Origin: Pegoplata infirma
Lineage: Eukaryota; Arthropoda; Insecta; Diptera; Anthomyiidae
Reading direction: 5' to 3'
Length of the DNA: 64,000 nucleotides
Assembly (NCBI GenBank): GCA_963921195.1
Contig: OY992537.1
Location: forward strand, 62,236,400 to 62,300,399
Shown piece after piece: positions 30,343 through 43,084 of the stretch. The notes beneath the pieces were generated by a model, which was given only the letters and a program-made list of their open reading frames with translations, had not been told where the DNA came from and searched no databases. Every line of letters begins with the position of its first letter. Positions within the stretch are counted from its first letter, which is position 1. The translations under genes and the position numbers were made by a program.

Positions 30343-30496
30343 AAAAAAATAATTTTCTTGAAAATTATGCTATGAGAATATCATGGTTTTAATTAGTAAA
30401 GAAAATAATGACCTCGAGCCAGAATAAACATCCTCAAAATATAATATTTTAAAGGTCGAATAAAACAATTTTTATTGTTTAATAAAAATTAATCAG
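30343..30496. repeat. Direct copy of 28650-28800
   Basis: AATTATGCTATGAGAATATC, CATGGTTTTAATTAG and GGTCGAATAAAACAATTTTT match the earlier copy nearly base for base. The pair brackets about 1.54 kb that includes the 35 bp-TIR element and the SINE. Confidence 0.82.
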
Positions 30497-30647
30497 AAGT
30501 TTATTCTTTTAAAAAATTTTTAATGTGTCGGTTCTTAAATCGAGATTGCAAACCAAAACAATAAAGCTTAGTTACCAAAAACAAAAACTGAAAAAAGTTT
30601 AATGTATCGGGAAAAGCTTAAATTTTTAAACCATTAGAAGCTGAACA

Positions 30648-31043
30648 CTAAGGCTGAGTTTTTGAGTTGTAAAATTTATTGGTTTTAGGTTTAAACTGAG
30701 TTAAAACCACAAATTCTGTTTTAGAGATGTGGTTTATTTTAAGTTTAACTCACCAATGATGGAGAGTTAAACTAAGGTACAGAAATGTCAAAAAACACCT
30801 CTGATTTTCAAATATACTGGTTAGTATTGACATGTTGTGGTATTTTATTCGAAAAAATGTGCGATGATGGCAACTATTCTAATTGGAAATGTGGCATTTG
30901 GTATGGCAATACCGCGTTAATCGACATTTGCTAAACTTGAACTGAAAAACAGAATGCTTGGTTAAACTTGGTTTTATTTTTATAAAGTTTAATAAAACTC
31001 CCGGTTAAACTAAGTTAAAGCGATGTGTCAAAAACGCAGCCTA
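30648..31043. mobile_element. MITE with AGGCTGMGTTTTTGA ends
   Basis: Left AGGCTGAGTTTTTGA and right TCAAAAACGCAGCCT are inverted with one mismatch. GTTTAAACTGAGTTAAAACC-type words are repeated in opposite orientations inside. About 395 bp; duplication not clear. Confidence 0.65.
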
Positions 31044-32769
31044 AATAATTTTTTTTGTATGAATTTATTTCAAAAAAAAGCTTTTAAAACATTAATCGTT
31101 TTCAAATTTCATGTATAATATGTTTTCATTATGACTTAAATGATTTTTTTATGTTTTCCAATAAATTTCTGAATTAATTGTAAAAAATTAAAGTTTCTCA
31201 AAAACACTCTTAGCGATTTATTAAATGTTTTTGCGCTGTAGCTTTTAGTTCCAGCTTTTTGCTAATTATGTCAGACCCAGTCTAATAACTGCGAGATATT
31301 ATTTTTTATTGAGCATTTTAAAATGTTTTAAAAAAATATTTTTTTTTACTGAAATTAAAACAAATCGTCCATAACAATATCCGGTTTTTTTAGTTGATTT
31401 TTTATTAGGTAAAATTAATTGTTAAAAAAAAATCTAATTAGTATTTTTAAAACATTTAACACCAGAATACAAATAATTAGAAAGTTTTTTTTTTTTTTTA
31501 ATTTAAGACACCTTTCAACATGGTTTATATTTCAAAAATATTGCAAACATTTTTCATTAAAATAGTTTAATTAATTTAGTTTTTTGTTGTTCAATTTATT
31601 TAAATGACTTTGTTGATAAAGAACTTATTGGAAATACTTTGATTTTAATGAATGAGTTTGTTAGAATTTTAATTACTTTTTTTTTGTAAATTTGTTTATT
31701 TCTTGCCAATAGAATTTCCATTAAATTGATATATTGTGCTGAGTTATTTTCTATTGTTTCTAAATGAAAATGAAACTATCACGTTTTAAAGGCACAAGAT
31801 TCGCATCAGTTTTGTGTAAATTTATCAAAAATTTGATTTATTATTACTTAATTAATTTAGGCGCAGTTAAGTCTGTTGTTAGTTTTTAATTAATTAATTT
31901 GTAATTAGTTGAAAATTTTAGCTTGTTATAGATGTGTAGCCACTGAAGCGTAACAAATAACAATTTCGATTAAGAAATTTTAAAAAATTAAGAAAGTTAA
32001 ACAATTTTACTTACAGAATTTATTCGTTATCGACAAATTTAACAAAAAAATAGACTTAATTATTATCAAACCAGTATTTTTGTAAAAAATTCTGTGGAAG
32101 TAATTTATCAAGCTTTAATTTAAGCTTAATGCCGTCCAGATTGAGTAAATAAATATGCTACGAGGTTCGAAATGGAAATTGAAATTATTGAAATACGTTT
32201 TTAAAACAAATTTTTAAAAATATTTTTAAGTTGATTTTTTCCAAGTTCAAACATTAAAAATTTGAAAAATGGTTCAGTATATATTCAGTTACCAGAAAAA
32301 TTTTCAAATGACTGAGACAAAAACTACTTAAAATAAATAGAGTAGAAGAAATCCGCGTTGTTGGTCTTCCCATTCTTTTGACCACTAATTTTTAGTAAAC
32401 AAAGAAAAGATTTTATTGTTTATTAATTTCATAACAGGTAAGTGTGTAGTGATGAGATATGAAAATAATTAAAGACTTTCTTTGTTTAAAAGAAATTGGT
32501 GGTCAAAATAACTGGAGGCCAAATAATAAGGATTTCTGCTACTGTATTTAAAAAATTTTCAATTTTATTTGAGCGGTTGGAAAAATACCTGCGATTTTGT
32601 ACTCTTGCCCAAAATTAAATCATGATAATGTTTTGCGGAAGATTTGGGTGTACTTGCCAAAGCAAAGTTTTTTTAGAAAAAATAATGTTATATTACTTTG
32701 CTATTCCATGCAAAACGAATTGAAATATCAGTCGATGACCCCATTAAAAAACCAAAAGAGCTGTACATT
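31044..32769. other. AT-rich, no gene seen
   Basis: Nothing above background on either strand; a weak open frame at 32597-32788 has no family resemblance and ends in the GATGAAAA array. Confidence 0.4.
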
Positions 32770-33201
32770 GATGAAAAAAAGTTTTTGATGAATTTTTTTG
32801 ATGAAAAGAAAAAATTTTTGATATAAAAAAAATTGATGAAAAAAAATATGAAAAAAAAAAATTTTTTAGTGAGAAAAAAATTGATAATAAAAAATTTGAT
32901 AAAAAAATTTGATGAAAAAAATTGATGTAAAAAAATATGATAAAAAAAATTATGAAAAAAAATTTGATGAAAAAAAAAAATTTGATGAAAAAAAAATTAA
33001 TGAAAATAAAATTGATGAAAAAAAAATTTTGATGAAAAACAAAAAAAAAATGATGAAAAAAAATATGATAAAAAAAAATTATGAAAAAAAAATTTTGATA
33101 AAAAAAAAAAAATTGAAAAAAAAATTTATGAAAAAAAAAAATTGATGAAAAAAAAATTTAATGAAAAAAAATTGATAAAATAAAAAATTGACAAAAAAAA
33201 A
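32770..33201. repeat. (GATGAAAAAAA)n simple array, interrupted by a foldback
   Basis: Irregular GATGA plus A-runs. It continues at 34316-34400 on the far side of the foldback inserted at 33206. Its Lys/Asp-rich open frame is an artefact. Confidence 0.85.
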
Positions 33202-33205
33202 AAAT

Positions 33206-34315
33206 GGGCCATTCCAGAAAATTTAGCTCAAATTTTAGTCATTTTTGGAAATGGTGTCTCAGATTAATTTGAACCTTGACACATAGATAGCCCTCATAAA
33301 TATGATATATGTACCATATATCGTTTTTTTACATTTGGTGTATTTAACGAATTATGGCGGGTCAAAGATTGACTTTCTAAGCAAAAGTAAGAAAAATACA
33401 TCACGTTTAAAGAGCTGTAACTTCTTAACCAATGAACCGATTATCACAAATTTAGGCTCATGTGAAAGCTGGGGTTCTTCTTTTAGAAAATATTTTTAAA
33501 ATAACACAGTTTTTTTTACAGAAATGATGCAAAAATGCAAAAACATTTTTTCTTTTCGAATATTTAAAAAAACACATCTTCGATTTTTTTTTAAAAAATT
33601 CTGGTGAAAAATAACAATGTTTTGTATAACATATTCAAAATTCAGAGTGGGATCTCCATGGGATCAAAAACTATTCTGTTTTAAGTACGAGGTTCTCATA
33701 TTTTTCCCTTAGAAAATTTAAATTTCTAATGTTTTGAATGTTTTTCAAAATTTTAATAGTATAATTTTCTTTGAAAATTTAAATTTTTATATTGAAGAAA
33801 CATAAAATTTTAATTTTCTAAGGTAAAATTTAAGAACTTCGTACTAAAACCAGAATATTTTTTGATCCCATTGGGATCCCACTCTGAATTTTGGATATGT
33901 TGTACAAAACAGTATTGTTTATCACCAAACTTTTTTTTAAAAAAATCGAAGATGTGTTTTTTTAAATATTCGCAAAAAAAAAATGTTTTTGAATTTTTGC
34001 AACACTTCTGAAAAAAAACCGTATGCTTTTGAAAATATTTCCTGAAAGACGAAAAATTAAGCTTTCATATGAGCCATTACTTGTGATAATCGGATTACTA
34101 GTTAAAAAGTTAGAGCACGTTAAACGTCATGTATTTTTCTGACTTTTGCTAAAAAAGTCGAACTTTGACCCGCGATAATTTGAAAACTACAGCAAATTTT
34201 AAAAATCCAAAAATGCAGCATATCTCATATAAACGTGGATATCTATGAGCCAAATTCTCAGTGGCGTCCAAAGGCATGTTTCCGAACAGTGGGGCGAAAA
34301 TTTTTGGAATTACCC
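33206..34315. mobile_element. Foldback element GGGCCATTCC, copy 1
   Basis: Starts GGGCCATTCCAGAAAATTTA, ends TTTTTGGAATTACCC, with AAAT on both sides (33202-33205, 34316-34319). Two long inverted arms meet near 33.76 kb; GGGATCTCCATGGGATC and GATCCCATTGGGATCCC mark them. Copy 2 is at 38749-39824, over 95% identical by eye. Confidence 0.88.
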
Positions 34316-34439
34316 AAATGATGAAAACAAAAAGTTTGATGAAAAAAAAAAAATTTATGAAAAAAAAAAAGTTATGAAAAAAGTTTGATGAAAGTTACAA
34401 ACCCAAGTTATTAAAATTTGTGGTTTTAAGAAAATGAAA

Positions 34440-35325
34440 CTAGTAATTCTTGTTTTCTTTTTCGTTAATTGTTGCCTTATAGAGTCAAACTAAGGTGGCG
34501 TCCTGCAACTTTTTTAAAATTAGACACCAGCCTAAAAACATTATCATGTTAAAAAACATTTTCTTTTTCCTAGGAAGGACACTATAGATTTCCAAAAGCA
34601 AAATTTTGTAATAAAGTTTAGAATGTCCTTTAAATGCTATCAAAATTTCAGAGAGGTGTTTTTCGTATTGTTGATCAATAAATTTTCAAATTTTGTTATA
34701 GAGCCAAATATTTGATTTTTTTTTCAAGATTTTGGCAAATAATTAAATAATTTGCTTTTGATAGTTTTTTTGTGTTTTTTTACTCGGAAACCGTAAGTTG
34801 TACGAAAAAACTTTGTATGATAATATTGTTGATAAAGTTATTGAGATTTAAAATTTAGAAACAAAAAAAATTTTCAGAAAAAAATTCAACAAAAATTTTT
34901 TATAACAATATTGGAATGTCATTTTCTCCTGTCAAGTGCACCATGAATTTCCAAAACCAATTTTTTTTATTAAAACTTATAATGTCCTTTTAACGCTGTT
35001 TAAATTTTAGAGAGGTGTTTTTTTGTGTTGTCGAGCAATAAATTTTCAAAGTTGGTGATAAAGCAGAACTTTTAAATTTTTTCCAAAATTAAAAAAAAAT
35101 ATATTTGGCTATCTAACAAACTTTCAAAATTTATTTCTCAACAAAACGAAAAAACACCTCGCTGAAATTTTAATCGCGTTAAAAGGACATTCTAAGCTTT
35201 AATACAAAATTTTTATTTTGGAAATCCATGGTGTCCTTCACAGGAAAAAAGAAATTCAAATATGGTTTTTAACATTTTTTAAAATTTTTTTTCTTCAAAA
35301 TTTTAAAACTTAATAATTTTATAAA
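34440..35325. repeat. Inverted-repeat family with AACGCTGTTAAAATTT words, copy 1
   Basis: GAATGTCCTTTTAACGCTGT, GAGAGGTGTTTTT and GAGCAATAAATTTTCAAAG appear in both orientations around a centre near 35.1 kb. Related pieces: 36784-36990, 39829-40190 plus 42031-42590, and 63775-64000. Confidence 0.7.
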
Positions 35326-35329
35326 CAAC

Positions 35330-36741
35330 TAGCTATACCCGGTCCGCGTTGCTGGCCCTTAGAAAAAAACTGTTTTATATTGCATCTTAATTTAAATATA
35401 GCGTTGGAAAAAATTAAAGCACGGTCCGGTTCAAGCTAGTAACCTTTGGTTCCAAACTCGGTTAGCACTATCTATAGAGAAATCTCAACAAAATCGGTTC
35501 AGCCGTTTTTGCGTGATTTCGAAACAGACAGACATAACGTTAAGTATAGTACAAAGGGGCGTGTTATTTAACATAATTTTATCGAATCGTGATAGTCTAA
35601 AGTTCCATGCTGCATCCTCGATTAGTACTATCTGTGCTGCAAATTTTACTGACATCAGTTTTGCCGTTTTTGTGTGATTGCGAAAGAGGAGGAAATAACT
35701 TTTTATTTATGAAAAACGGGAGTTACATTTTATACCTTTTGCCGAATCGCGCTCTACATATGACCTACAGTTCCCGCTCGGTTAGTTCTATCAGTAGTGA
35801 CAGATTCGGCTTATCCGTTTTTGCGTGATTTCAAAACAGGCAGACATAACGTTCAGTATAAAACAAAGGGGCGTGGCAATTTACTCCTCTTGTTCAATCG
35901 TGGTCAGTATAGTACAAAGGGCGTTGCAATTTTGATCCCTTTTTCCAATAACGATCTTATATGGCCTACATATGCACTTGGTTAGCACTGTATGTAGTGA
36001 AAATGTCAAGAGAATCGGTTCAGCTATTTTTGCGTGATTGCGAAACATGCAGACAGCGTCCAATATAGTACAAAAGGGCGTGGCATTTTATGCCCATTTT
36101 TCCAATCGTAGTATAACATGGCCTATAGTTCCGCACTCGGGTAACACTATCAGTGCTGAAAATTTAATTGAAATCGAATCAACAGTTTTTGCGTTATTGC
36201 GGAGCATGCAGAAATAAAATTCAATTCAATACAAAGGGGCATGGAATTTTACGTCCATTTGTCCGATCACGCTCTATCTCGGAATAGAGTTAGTACTTGG
36301 TTAGTACTATCTTTGGTTTAAATTTCATCAAAATCGGTCAATCCGTTTTTTATATATATATAGATGTCATTAGTGGTGCAATGTAAAAATTCGATTTTGC
36401 CCACCCCTCCGCCCACAGGCAAAAAAGCATGGCATTTTACGTCCATTTGTCCGATCACGCTCAATTTTGACATATAGTAAGTACTCGATTAGTACTATCT
36501 TTGGTTTAAATTTTCGTCAAATCGGTTAATTCGTTTTTTATATATAGATGTCATTAGTGGTGGAATGTAAAAATTCGACAGAAAATCAAAAATCTGACCG
36601 AACAGTGTTACTCCGCAGGCTATCACGAATATTCTCTGAAAATTTCATCAAAATCGGTCCAGTCATTTTTGAGTCCATACGGAACATACATACACACATA
36701 CATACATACACACATCCATTTTTAAATATATATATAGATAT

Positions 36742-36783
<42 letters not shown>

Positions 36784-36790
36784 GCTGTTG
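35330..36790. repeat. Tandem repeat of about 160 bp ending in TAGA microsatellite
   Basis: Opens ACTAGCTATACCCGGTCCGC. Eight copies of an AAATCGGTTCAGCCGTTTTT-like phrase occur at about 35491, 35650, 35795, 36010, 36172, 36327, 36512 and 36648, with GTACAAAGGGGCGTGGCA and CTCGGTTAGTACTATC between. It ends with TACATACATACACACAT and (TAGA)n at 36745-36783. Confidence 0.8.
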
Positions 36791-37006
36791 TTATAAGTTT
36801 TTTCGTACGACTTATGGTTTCCGAGCACAAAAATGTTAAAAAACTGTCTAAAAGTCAATATTGTCCAAAAGACCGCTTTTTTAAACGCCCATATCTTCCA
36901 AAGTATTGATAAAAAAATATAGTTTTTAGTCAATTATGAAGCTCTATCAAATAACCAAAAGCTAACAAAATGATCCGGCAGTTAAATTTCCCATGTATTT
37001 GCTCAT

Positions 37007-37532
37007 CACTGTTGCAAACTTGGAGGTTTCCCCGCTAAATCTAGCGCTTTTTGTTTGGATTTAGCGGGGAAAATTTGGTTTTAGTGGGAACGCTAAAAAA
37101 ATATTTAAAATAGCTAACAAGGGAAGTATCTCAACCCTTATGAACCGATTTGCCTGAAACTTAAGGGTTGAGATACTTCCCTTGTAAGTGTGAATTCCAC
37201 AATCCGTATGTTTGCGTGGAAAATGTAATTTGCAGTTTTTTTTTCTAATTTTTTTTTTTTTTTTTTCAATAAAAAATGACGGTTTTTATCGATTTTTTCG
37301 AAATTTTTTTGTGAGGTTTCTAGCGCTATTTTTGGTGAAAGTCAATTTGCGTGGAAAAAAACAATTTGGAGGTTTTTTTTTAAATTTTTATTTTATTTTC
37401 AATCAATAGCGCTTTTTTTTCGTAATTTAGAGGGAAAATTTAAATTTTCTCCGCTAAAGTTTTTTTTGGCGGTTTCTAGCGCTTTTTTAGTGAAATTCAG
37501 AGGTTTTTGATGAAAAATAATTGGCAACAGTG
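37007..37532. mobile_element. hAT-type MITE with 8 bp target duplication
   Basis: Ends CACTGTTGCAAA and TTGGCAACAGTG, flanked by TTGCTCAT (36999-37006 and 37533-37540). Inside is a small perfect stem around AAGGGTTGAGATACTTCCCT (37127-37186). Confidence 0.88.
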
Positions 37533-37540
37533 TTGCTCAT

Positions 37541-38744
37541 ATACTTACAATTAAAAAAATCACTATAAAACATACGTTTTTTATTTTATATTTTTAAATC
37601 TCTTCTTTGGTAAACATACTGTTGGGTATTTAAATATTCGGTATAGCCGAACATAGCCCTTGTAACTTGTTAACTTGTTACTTTTAAGTAAATTGATTTT
37701 GTAGACTACCATTTTATAAAAATACAGACATTACACAGATAATATCTCTTGTAATAACTTATTTAATAATAAAAAATATGAAAAAACGTATTTAATGAAC
37801 CTATTAAATACTGTTACTACTAGTCTATTTATTTAAAAAGATCAAAGTATAAAAAAAAAAAAATACACGTTAAAATAAGCAAAACAAAAGACTTAAGCAA
37901 CAAGCACTAAACACACTCACACAGAGAGAAATGAAAACATAAACACCTAGAAAACTTGAGCGATATTATAAATTGTACCAGAAAAACATTTTTGTTATGA
38001 AAAAAAAAAAAAAATTATGTTAAAACACTATAAAAAAAATTAAAAAAAAAAAAATATTATAAGGGTGTAGCGACTGATAAATATTATTTAATATTTATAA
38101 TGGTTTTAATATATTAATGGGGGGTTTTTTTCATTATTATATATTAAAAAAGTGCTAATAATGCTAAACAAAATTATTAATCAATTTAAATTGGCAATCT
38201 TAAACAAATGATGAATACATAAGTTTTTTTTTTTTTTTTTTGTTGGTGTTGATGTTTATATTAATTTATATTTTTAATTTAATTAACACCTAAATTTGGC
38301 ATATTTTTGTTTTTTTTATTTTTAAAAAGAAACCACTAAAAACCATATAATTATGCATTTTTTATCATTGATTTAAACATAAAAAAGCCGGATATATTGA
38401 ATATTTTCTTAATTTGGTAAACTGTTTTTTTTTTTTTGATATAAAAATATTTGAATGTCTACCAAACCAAAAACTAGAGAGGGCTTTAAATGTAAAACAA
38501 TAAACAAAATGCTAAATATTTTACTTTTAATTAAAAATTCAAGGTTAAATACTTGCCTTTTTTTGGTTTAAATGCAGTTAATATAATAAAAAAAAACTCA
38601 AATTGAAAGTAAAGTAACTAAATTTTTTTAATTGATAATTATAAATCAAAATGATTTAAAAAAAAAACATAAAATTAAGATTTATCTGAATAAAATAAAC
38701 ACAGAAAAAAATATGAACAAAATATTTCTTAACTACAGTTTCAT
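37541..38744. other. AT-rich, no gene seen; one copy of the 16-mer
   Basis: No TE features apart from the reverse-strand AAACAAAAGACTTAAG at 37882-37897. The sequence is over 80% A+T with long homopolymers. Confidence 0.4.
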
Positions 38745-38748
38745 TATT

Positions 38749-39824
38749 GGGCCATTCCAGAAAATTTAGCTCAAATTTTAGTAATTTTTGGAAATGGTGT
38801 CTCAGATTAATTTGAGCCTTGACACATAGATAGCCCTCATAAATATGATATATGTACCATATATCGTTTTTTTCCATTTGGTGTATTTAACGAATTATGG
38901 CGGATCAAAGATTGACTTTTTAAGCAAAAGTAAGAAAAATACATCACGTTTTTCACAAATTTAGGCTCATGTGAAAGCTGAGGTTCTTCTTTTAGAAAAT
39001 ATTTTTTAAAATAACACAGTTTTTTTTACAGAAATGATGCAAAAATGCAAAAACATTTTTTCATTTCGAATATTTAAAAAAACACATCTTCGATTTTTTT
39101 TAAAAAAATTCTGGTGAAAAATAACAATGTTTTGTATAACATATTCAAAATTCAGAGTGGGATCTCCATGGGATCAAAAACTATTCTGTTTTAAGTACGA
39201 GGTTCTCATATTTTTCCCTTAGAAAATTTAAATTTCTAATGTTTTGAATGTTTTTCAAAATTTTAATAGTATAATTTTCTTTGAAAATTTAAATTTTTAT
39301 ATTGAAGAAACATAAAATTTTAATTTTCTAAGGTAAAATTTAAGAACTTCGTACTAAAACCAGAATATTTTTTGATCCCATTGGGATCCCACTCTGAATT
39401 TTGGATATGTTGTACAAAACAGTATTGTTTATCACCAAACTTTTTTTTAAAAAAATCGAAGATGTGTTTTTTTAAATATTCGCAAACAAAAAAGGTTTTT
39501 GAATTTTTGCAACACTTCTGAAAAAAACCGTATGCTTTTGAAAATATTTCCTAAAAGAAGAAGAATTAAGCTTTCATATGAGCCATTACTTGTGATAATC
39601 GGATTACTAGTTAAAAAGTTAGAGCACGTTAAAGGTCATGTATTTTTCTGACTTTTGCTAAAAAAGTCGAACTTTGACCCGCGATAATTTGAAAACTACA
39701 GCAAATTTTGAAAATCCAAAAATGCAACATATCTCATATAAACGTGGATATCTATGAGCCAAATTCTCAGTGGCGTCCAAAGGCATGTTTCCGAACAGTG
39801 GGGCGAAAATTTTTGGAATTACCC
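38749..39824. mobile_element. Foldback element GGGCCATTCC, copy 2
   Basis: Same ends and interior as 33206-34315, flanked by TATT (38745-38748, 39825-39828). It differs by a short deletion near 38950 and scattered substitutions, so the two copies are fairly young. Confidence 0.88.
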
Positions 39825-40277
39825 TATTATTATCTTTTGGAATATTGTTTTTTACACCTTTTTTACCACTACTATTTTTTATTCGAAAACCGTAAGTCGA
39901 ACGAAAAAACTAATAAAGACAATATTAATGATAAAATTATGAAAATAAAAAATTTTAAAAAATTTCAACGAAAAATTTTGACAACAATATTGAAATATTC
40001 TTTTTTCTGGCAAGGATACCATGGAGTTCCAATTACAAAATTTTGTATTTAACTCTAGAATGTCCTTTTAACGCTGTTAAAATTCCAGAGAGGTAGTGTT
40101 GAGCAACAAATTTTCAAAGTTTGTTTAAGAGCAAAATGTTTGATTTGTTTTAAAAATCAAACAGTTGGCTGCAGACAGTATTTCTTTTACTCGGAAACCA
40201 TAGGTTAGGTTAGAGGTAGCGGAGTCAAAGACTCCTCACATAGACCGGATGGTTCATAGGGAAACCACAATAATTCC

Positions 40278-41086
40278 TCAGCGACGCTGATAGAACGCGT
40301 TTGTCCTCATCGCGAATTGTACTATTTTCCTTAGGTCGACATTCGAAACCGTTTCCAAGCTCTCGAAGTCATGTCTGCCTAAAACGTGCAGTCGGGTTCT
40401 GGCCAAAGCAGGACATTGGCAAAGAATATGTTCGACCGTTTCTTCAGTGTTAGGTTCATCGCACCTTCTACAGCTTGCATCAGAAATAAGTCCCATCTTT
40501 TATCTATGATAACCTTTTAGGCAGTGCCCGGTGATCACTCCAGTAAGTACACGGCAGTTCCATCTAGTGAGTGAGAGTAAGTATTCAGTTTTTCTTAGAT
40601 TGTAGCATGCCCACAATCTTCTACTGATCTCACTTGTTGTTAGCTTTCTCCACTTTCTATTAGCCATTGCAGTGTTTTGAATGTCGCGTAGCGATCTGAA
40701 GTGCTGGATTGGTGGATCAATATGCACAGAAATACAAATACCATCAGCACCTTGTTTCGCGAGCTCGTCCGCTCTCTCGTTTCCTTGAATACCTATGTGA
40801 CCTGGTACCCATATTAGTTTTACCTTGTTCATACTCCCTAAACTTTGTAAGTTCTCGAATCATTCGAAAACTACTTTCGACTGTCAACGTAAATGTTAAA
40901 TTCTCTGTTTGTCTCATCACCGAACTGTAAATCCGCCCTGCTTATGGCAACTATTTCGGCCTGGAAAATGCTAGAGTCCAATGGAAGGATAAAAGTCTTC
41001 TCTAAATCTCGCAAACTTGTTGAAAAACCTGCACCGACTCCCATGGACTGTTTGGAGCCGTCTGTGAATATGTTAATAGCGTTCAT
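40278..41086 (-). pseudogene. LINE RNase H and zinc-knuckle tail, broken frames
   Basis: FTDGSKQSMG, FQAEIVAI and YVDSRK, then, after a frame break near 40.85 kb, WVPGHIGIQGNERADELAKQ. A stop near 40.50 kb separates the tail CRRCDEPNTEETVEHILCQC and its CPAL. It belongs to the same general LINE group as the fragment at 8.3 kb but is clearly diverged from it. Confidence 0.88.
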
Positions 41087-41411
41087 GGGGGGGTTTTGCC
41101 AGTTTGACCAAAATTCTCGAGTCGGAAATAAAGTTTGGGCACTCTGTAATCGGTGGCAATATCATTTAAATTGTCCATGTTACTGTGTCCAAAATTGCGT
41201 TGCCTGAATAAATTTGACTCTTTGAGACGAAGGCAGAACTTATAAGCCTCCCCCTTTGCAAAGATGTCAATTGGTATCAGGTGCAGTAGCTTGTCAATAG
41301 ATTCAGCTGATGTTGTTGTCGGAGCGCCTATGATGCATTAATTCGCCTGTGATGCATAAGACTTTGAATTCTCTGAAATTTTAAGTGCGTCACATTACGC
41401 TCCAGTGCGTT

Positions 41412-42018
41412 TTACCAGACCATAACACCATACAGTAAGATTGGTCTTACTGCAGAAGTATAAATCCAGTAAGTGATCCTTGGTTCCAGTCCCCAAGTTG
41501 CGCCAAACATTTTTTTGCATGCGTAGAAGGCGTTGTATGCCTTCTTGACCCTTTCTTCGGTGTTTTGTTTCCATGACAGTTTACTGTCTAAAATGATTCC
41601 TAAAAATTTCGCTTGGTTTAATAAAGGAATTCTAACTCCGTTTATCTCGACCTTAAACGTCTCTATTTTGTACCTGTTCGTAGAAAGTACCATTTCCGTT
41701 TTTTTTCGGGTTAACGTTTAGGCCATTATTATTAGCCCATTTCCACATTTGCCTCAGTGACACTTCCAAAAGTTCCGATACTGTGCCCAAAAACTTTCCA
41801 CACGACATAATGACAACGTCGTCTGCATAAGCTACCACTGTTGTCCCTTGCGATTTCAACTTCTTTAAAATGGAGTCCACTACTAAAAGCCAGGGTAGTG
41901 GTGACAAAACACCACCCTGTGGCGTTCCTATTGACGCGTATCTTGTAACTTTTGCTGGTCCCCATTCTGCTGTCACCTCTCGACATGATAGCAGTCGATC
42001 TATCCATTTTATGATACA
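41412..42018 (-). pseudogene. LINE reverse transcriptase fragment
   Basis: GTPQGGVLSPLPWLLVVD and VVAYADDVVIM are RT motifs; the YADD pair is the catalytic site. The thumb side follows (AKFLGIILDSKLSW, VKKAYNAFYACKKMFG) in another frame after a shift near 41.69 kb. The fingers domain is missing. Confidence 0.9.
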
Positions 42019-42650
42019 TCGGAAACCATAAGTTGTACGAAAAAACTTTCTGTTACAATATTGTTGATAAAATTATAGAGATTTAAATTTAGAAACAAAA
42101 ACCAAAATTATCAAAAAAAAATTCAACAAAATAGTTCAAAAACAATATTAGAATGACCTTTTTTCCTGGCAAGGATATCGCCAAATTCAAAATTTTGAAT
42201 TAAAGCTTAGTATGTTCTTTTAACGCTCTAAAAATTTCAGGAAGGTGTTTTTTTGTATTGTCGAGCAATAAATTTTCAAAGTTGGTGATAAAGCTAAATT
42301 GTTGATTTTTTTTTAAATTAAAAAAAAAAAATTAAATATTTGGCTCTCTAACAAACTTTGAAAATTTATTGCTCAACAATACGATAAAACACCTCTCTAA
42401 AATTTTAACAGCGTTAAAATTTTAGAGGCGTTCCTGTTCTTGCCAGGAAAAAAGGACATTCAAACATTGTTTTTAACATTTTTTGTTGAAATTTTTTGAA
42501 TTTTTTATAAATGTCCATATCTTCCAAAGTATTCAAATAGCCAAAAAATAACAAAAATCGGTGATACGCCAGTTAAATTTTAATGGATTAGCTATAACTT
42601 TTTTATTCAATACTACAAATATTTAAATCAAAATTAATTTTCTTGTTAAT

Positions 42651-42901
42651 GTGCACAGAGAAAAATAAATTTCCAATTGAATTTTTCAGTAGTATCAACT
42701 CAAAATTCGGTTGCTTTTATTAAATTTTGCTATGGCAGACAAATTTTTAAGTTGTTTTAATTAAAATACAGTGTATTACCAAAATTAAGTTGCAACTGCC
42801 GATTTGTAGTTGTTACAACCATAATACAAATGCATCAACCGAATTTTTGTTGCAACAACTGAATTTCAGTTGGAAATTAGCAAATTAGTTTTCTGTGTGT
42901 G
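42651..42901. mobile_element. MITE with CACAGAGAAAA ends
   Basis: Left CACAGAGAAAAATAAATTTCC, trimmed here to CACAGAGAAAA; right TTAGTTTTCTGTGTG. TTCCAATTGAATTTTTCAGT and ACTGAATTTCAGTTGGAAAT are inverted inside. About 250 bp. Confidence 0.65.
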
Positions 42902-43084
42902 TTCACAAAAGTATTGACATCATCTTACGCTTTCCAATATTTACATCAAAATCAGAAAATAACTCATTACTAATCTTCCCAAAATGAAACGTGCTGACAT
43001 CAATATTTCACATTAATTTTATCTGATTAATAAAAATTTTTGAACCTTTGAGATATGCACATTAGGGATGTAACTTTTTGTTGA

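Larger units (their letters stand above)
40203..42018 (-). mobile_element. 5'-truncated LINE with 12 bp target duplication
   Basis: TCGGAAACCATA lies immediately on both sides (40191-40202 and 42019-42030). The 3' end on the minus strand is CCTAACC, as in the LINE at 8.2 kb; the 5' end is cut off inside the reverse transcriptase, the usual outcome of target-primed insertion. Confidence 0.92.
39829..42590. repeat. Inverted-repeat family, copy 2, split by a LINE
   Basis: 39829-40190 and 42031-42590 carry the same words as 34.44-35.33 kb (GGAAACCATAAGTTGTACGA, AACGCTCTAAAAATTTCAG, CTAACAAACTTTGAAAATTT). The LINE at 40203-42018 interrupts it. Confidence 0.7.

Noticed and set aside
32909..33145. 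Lys/Asp-rich open frame
   Set aside because: Pure translation of the GATGAAAA simple repeat.
36586..36933. Open frame with SIYLSIYLSIY
   Set aside because: Read from the TAGA microsatellite.
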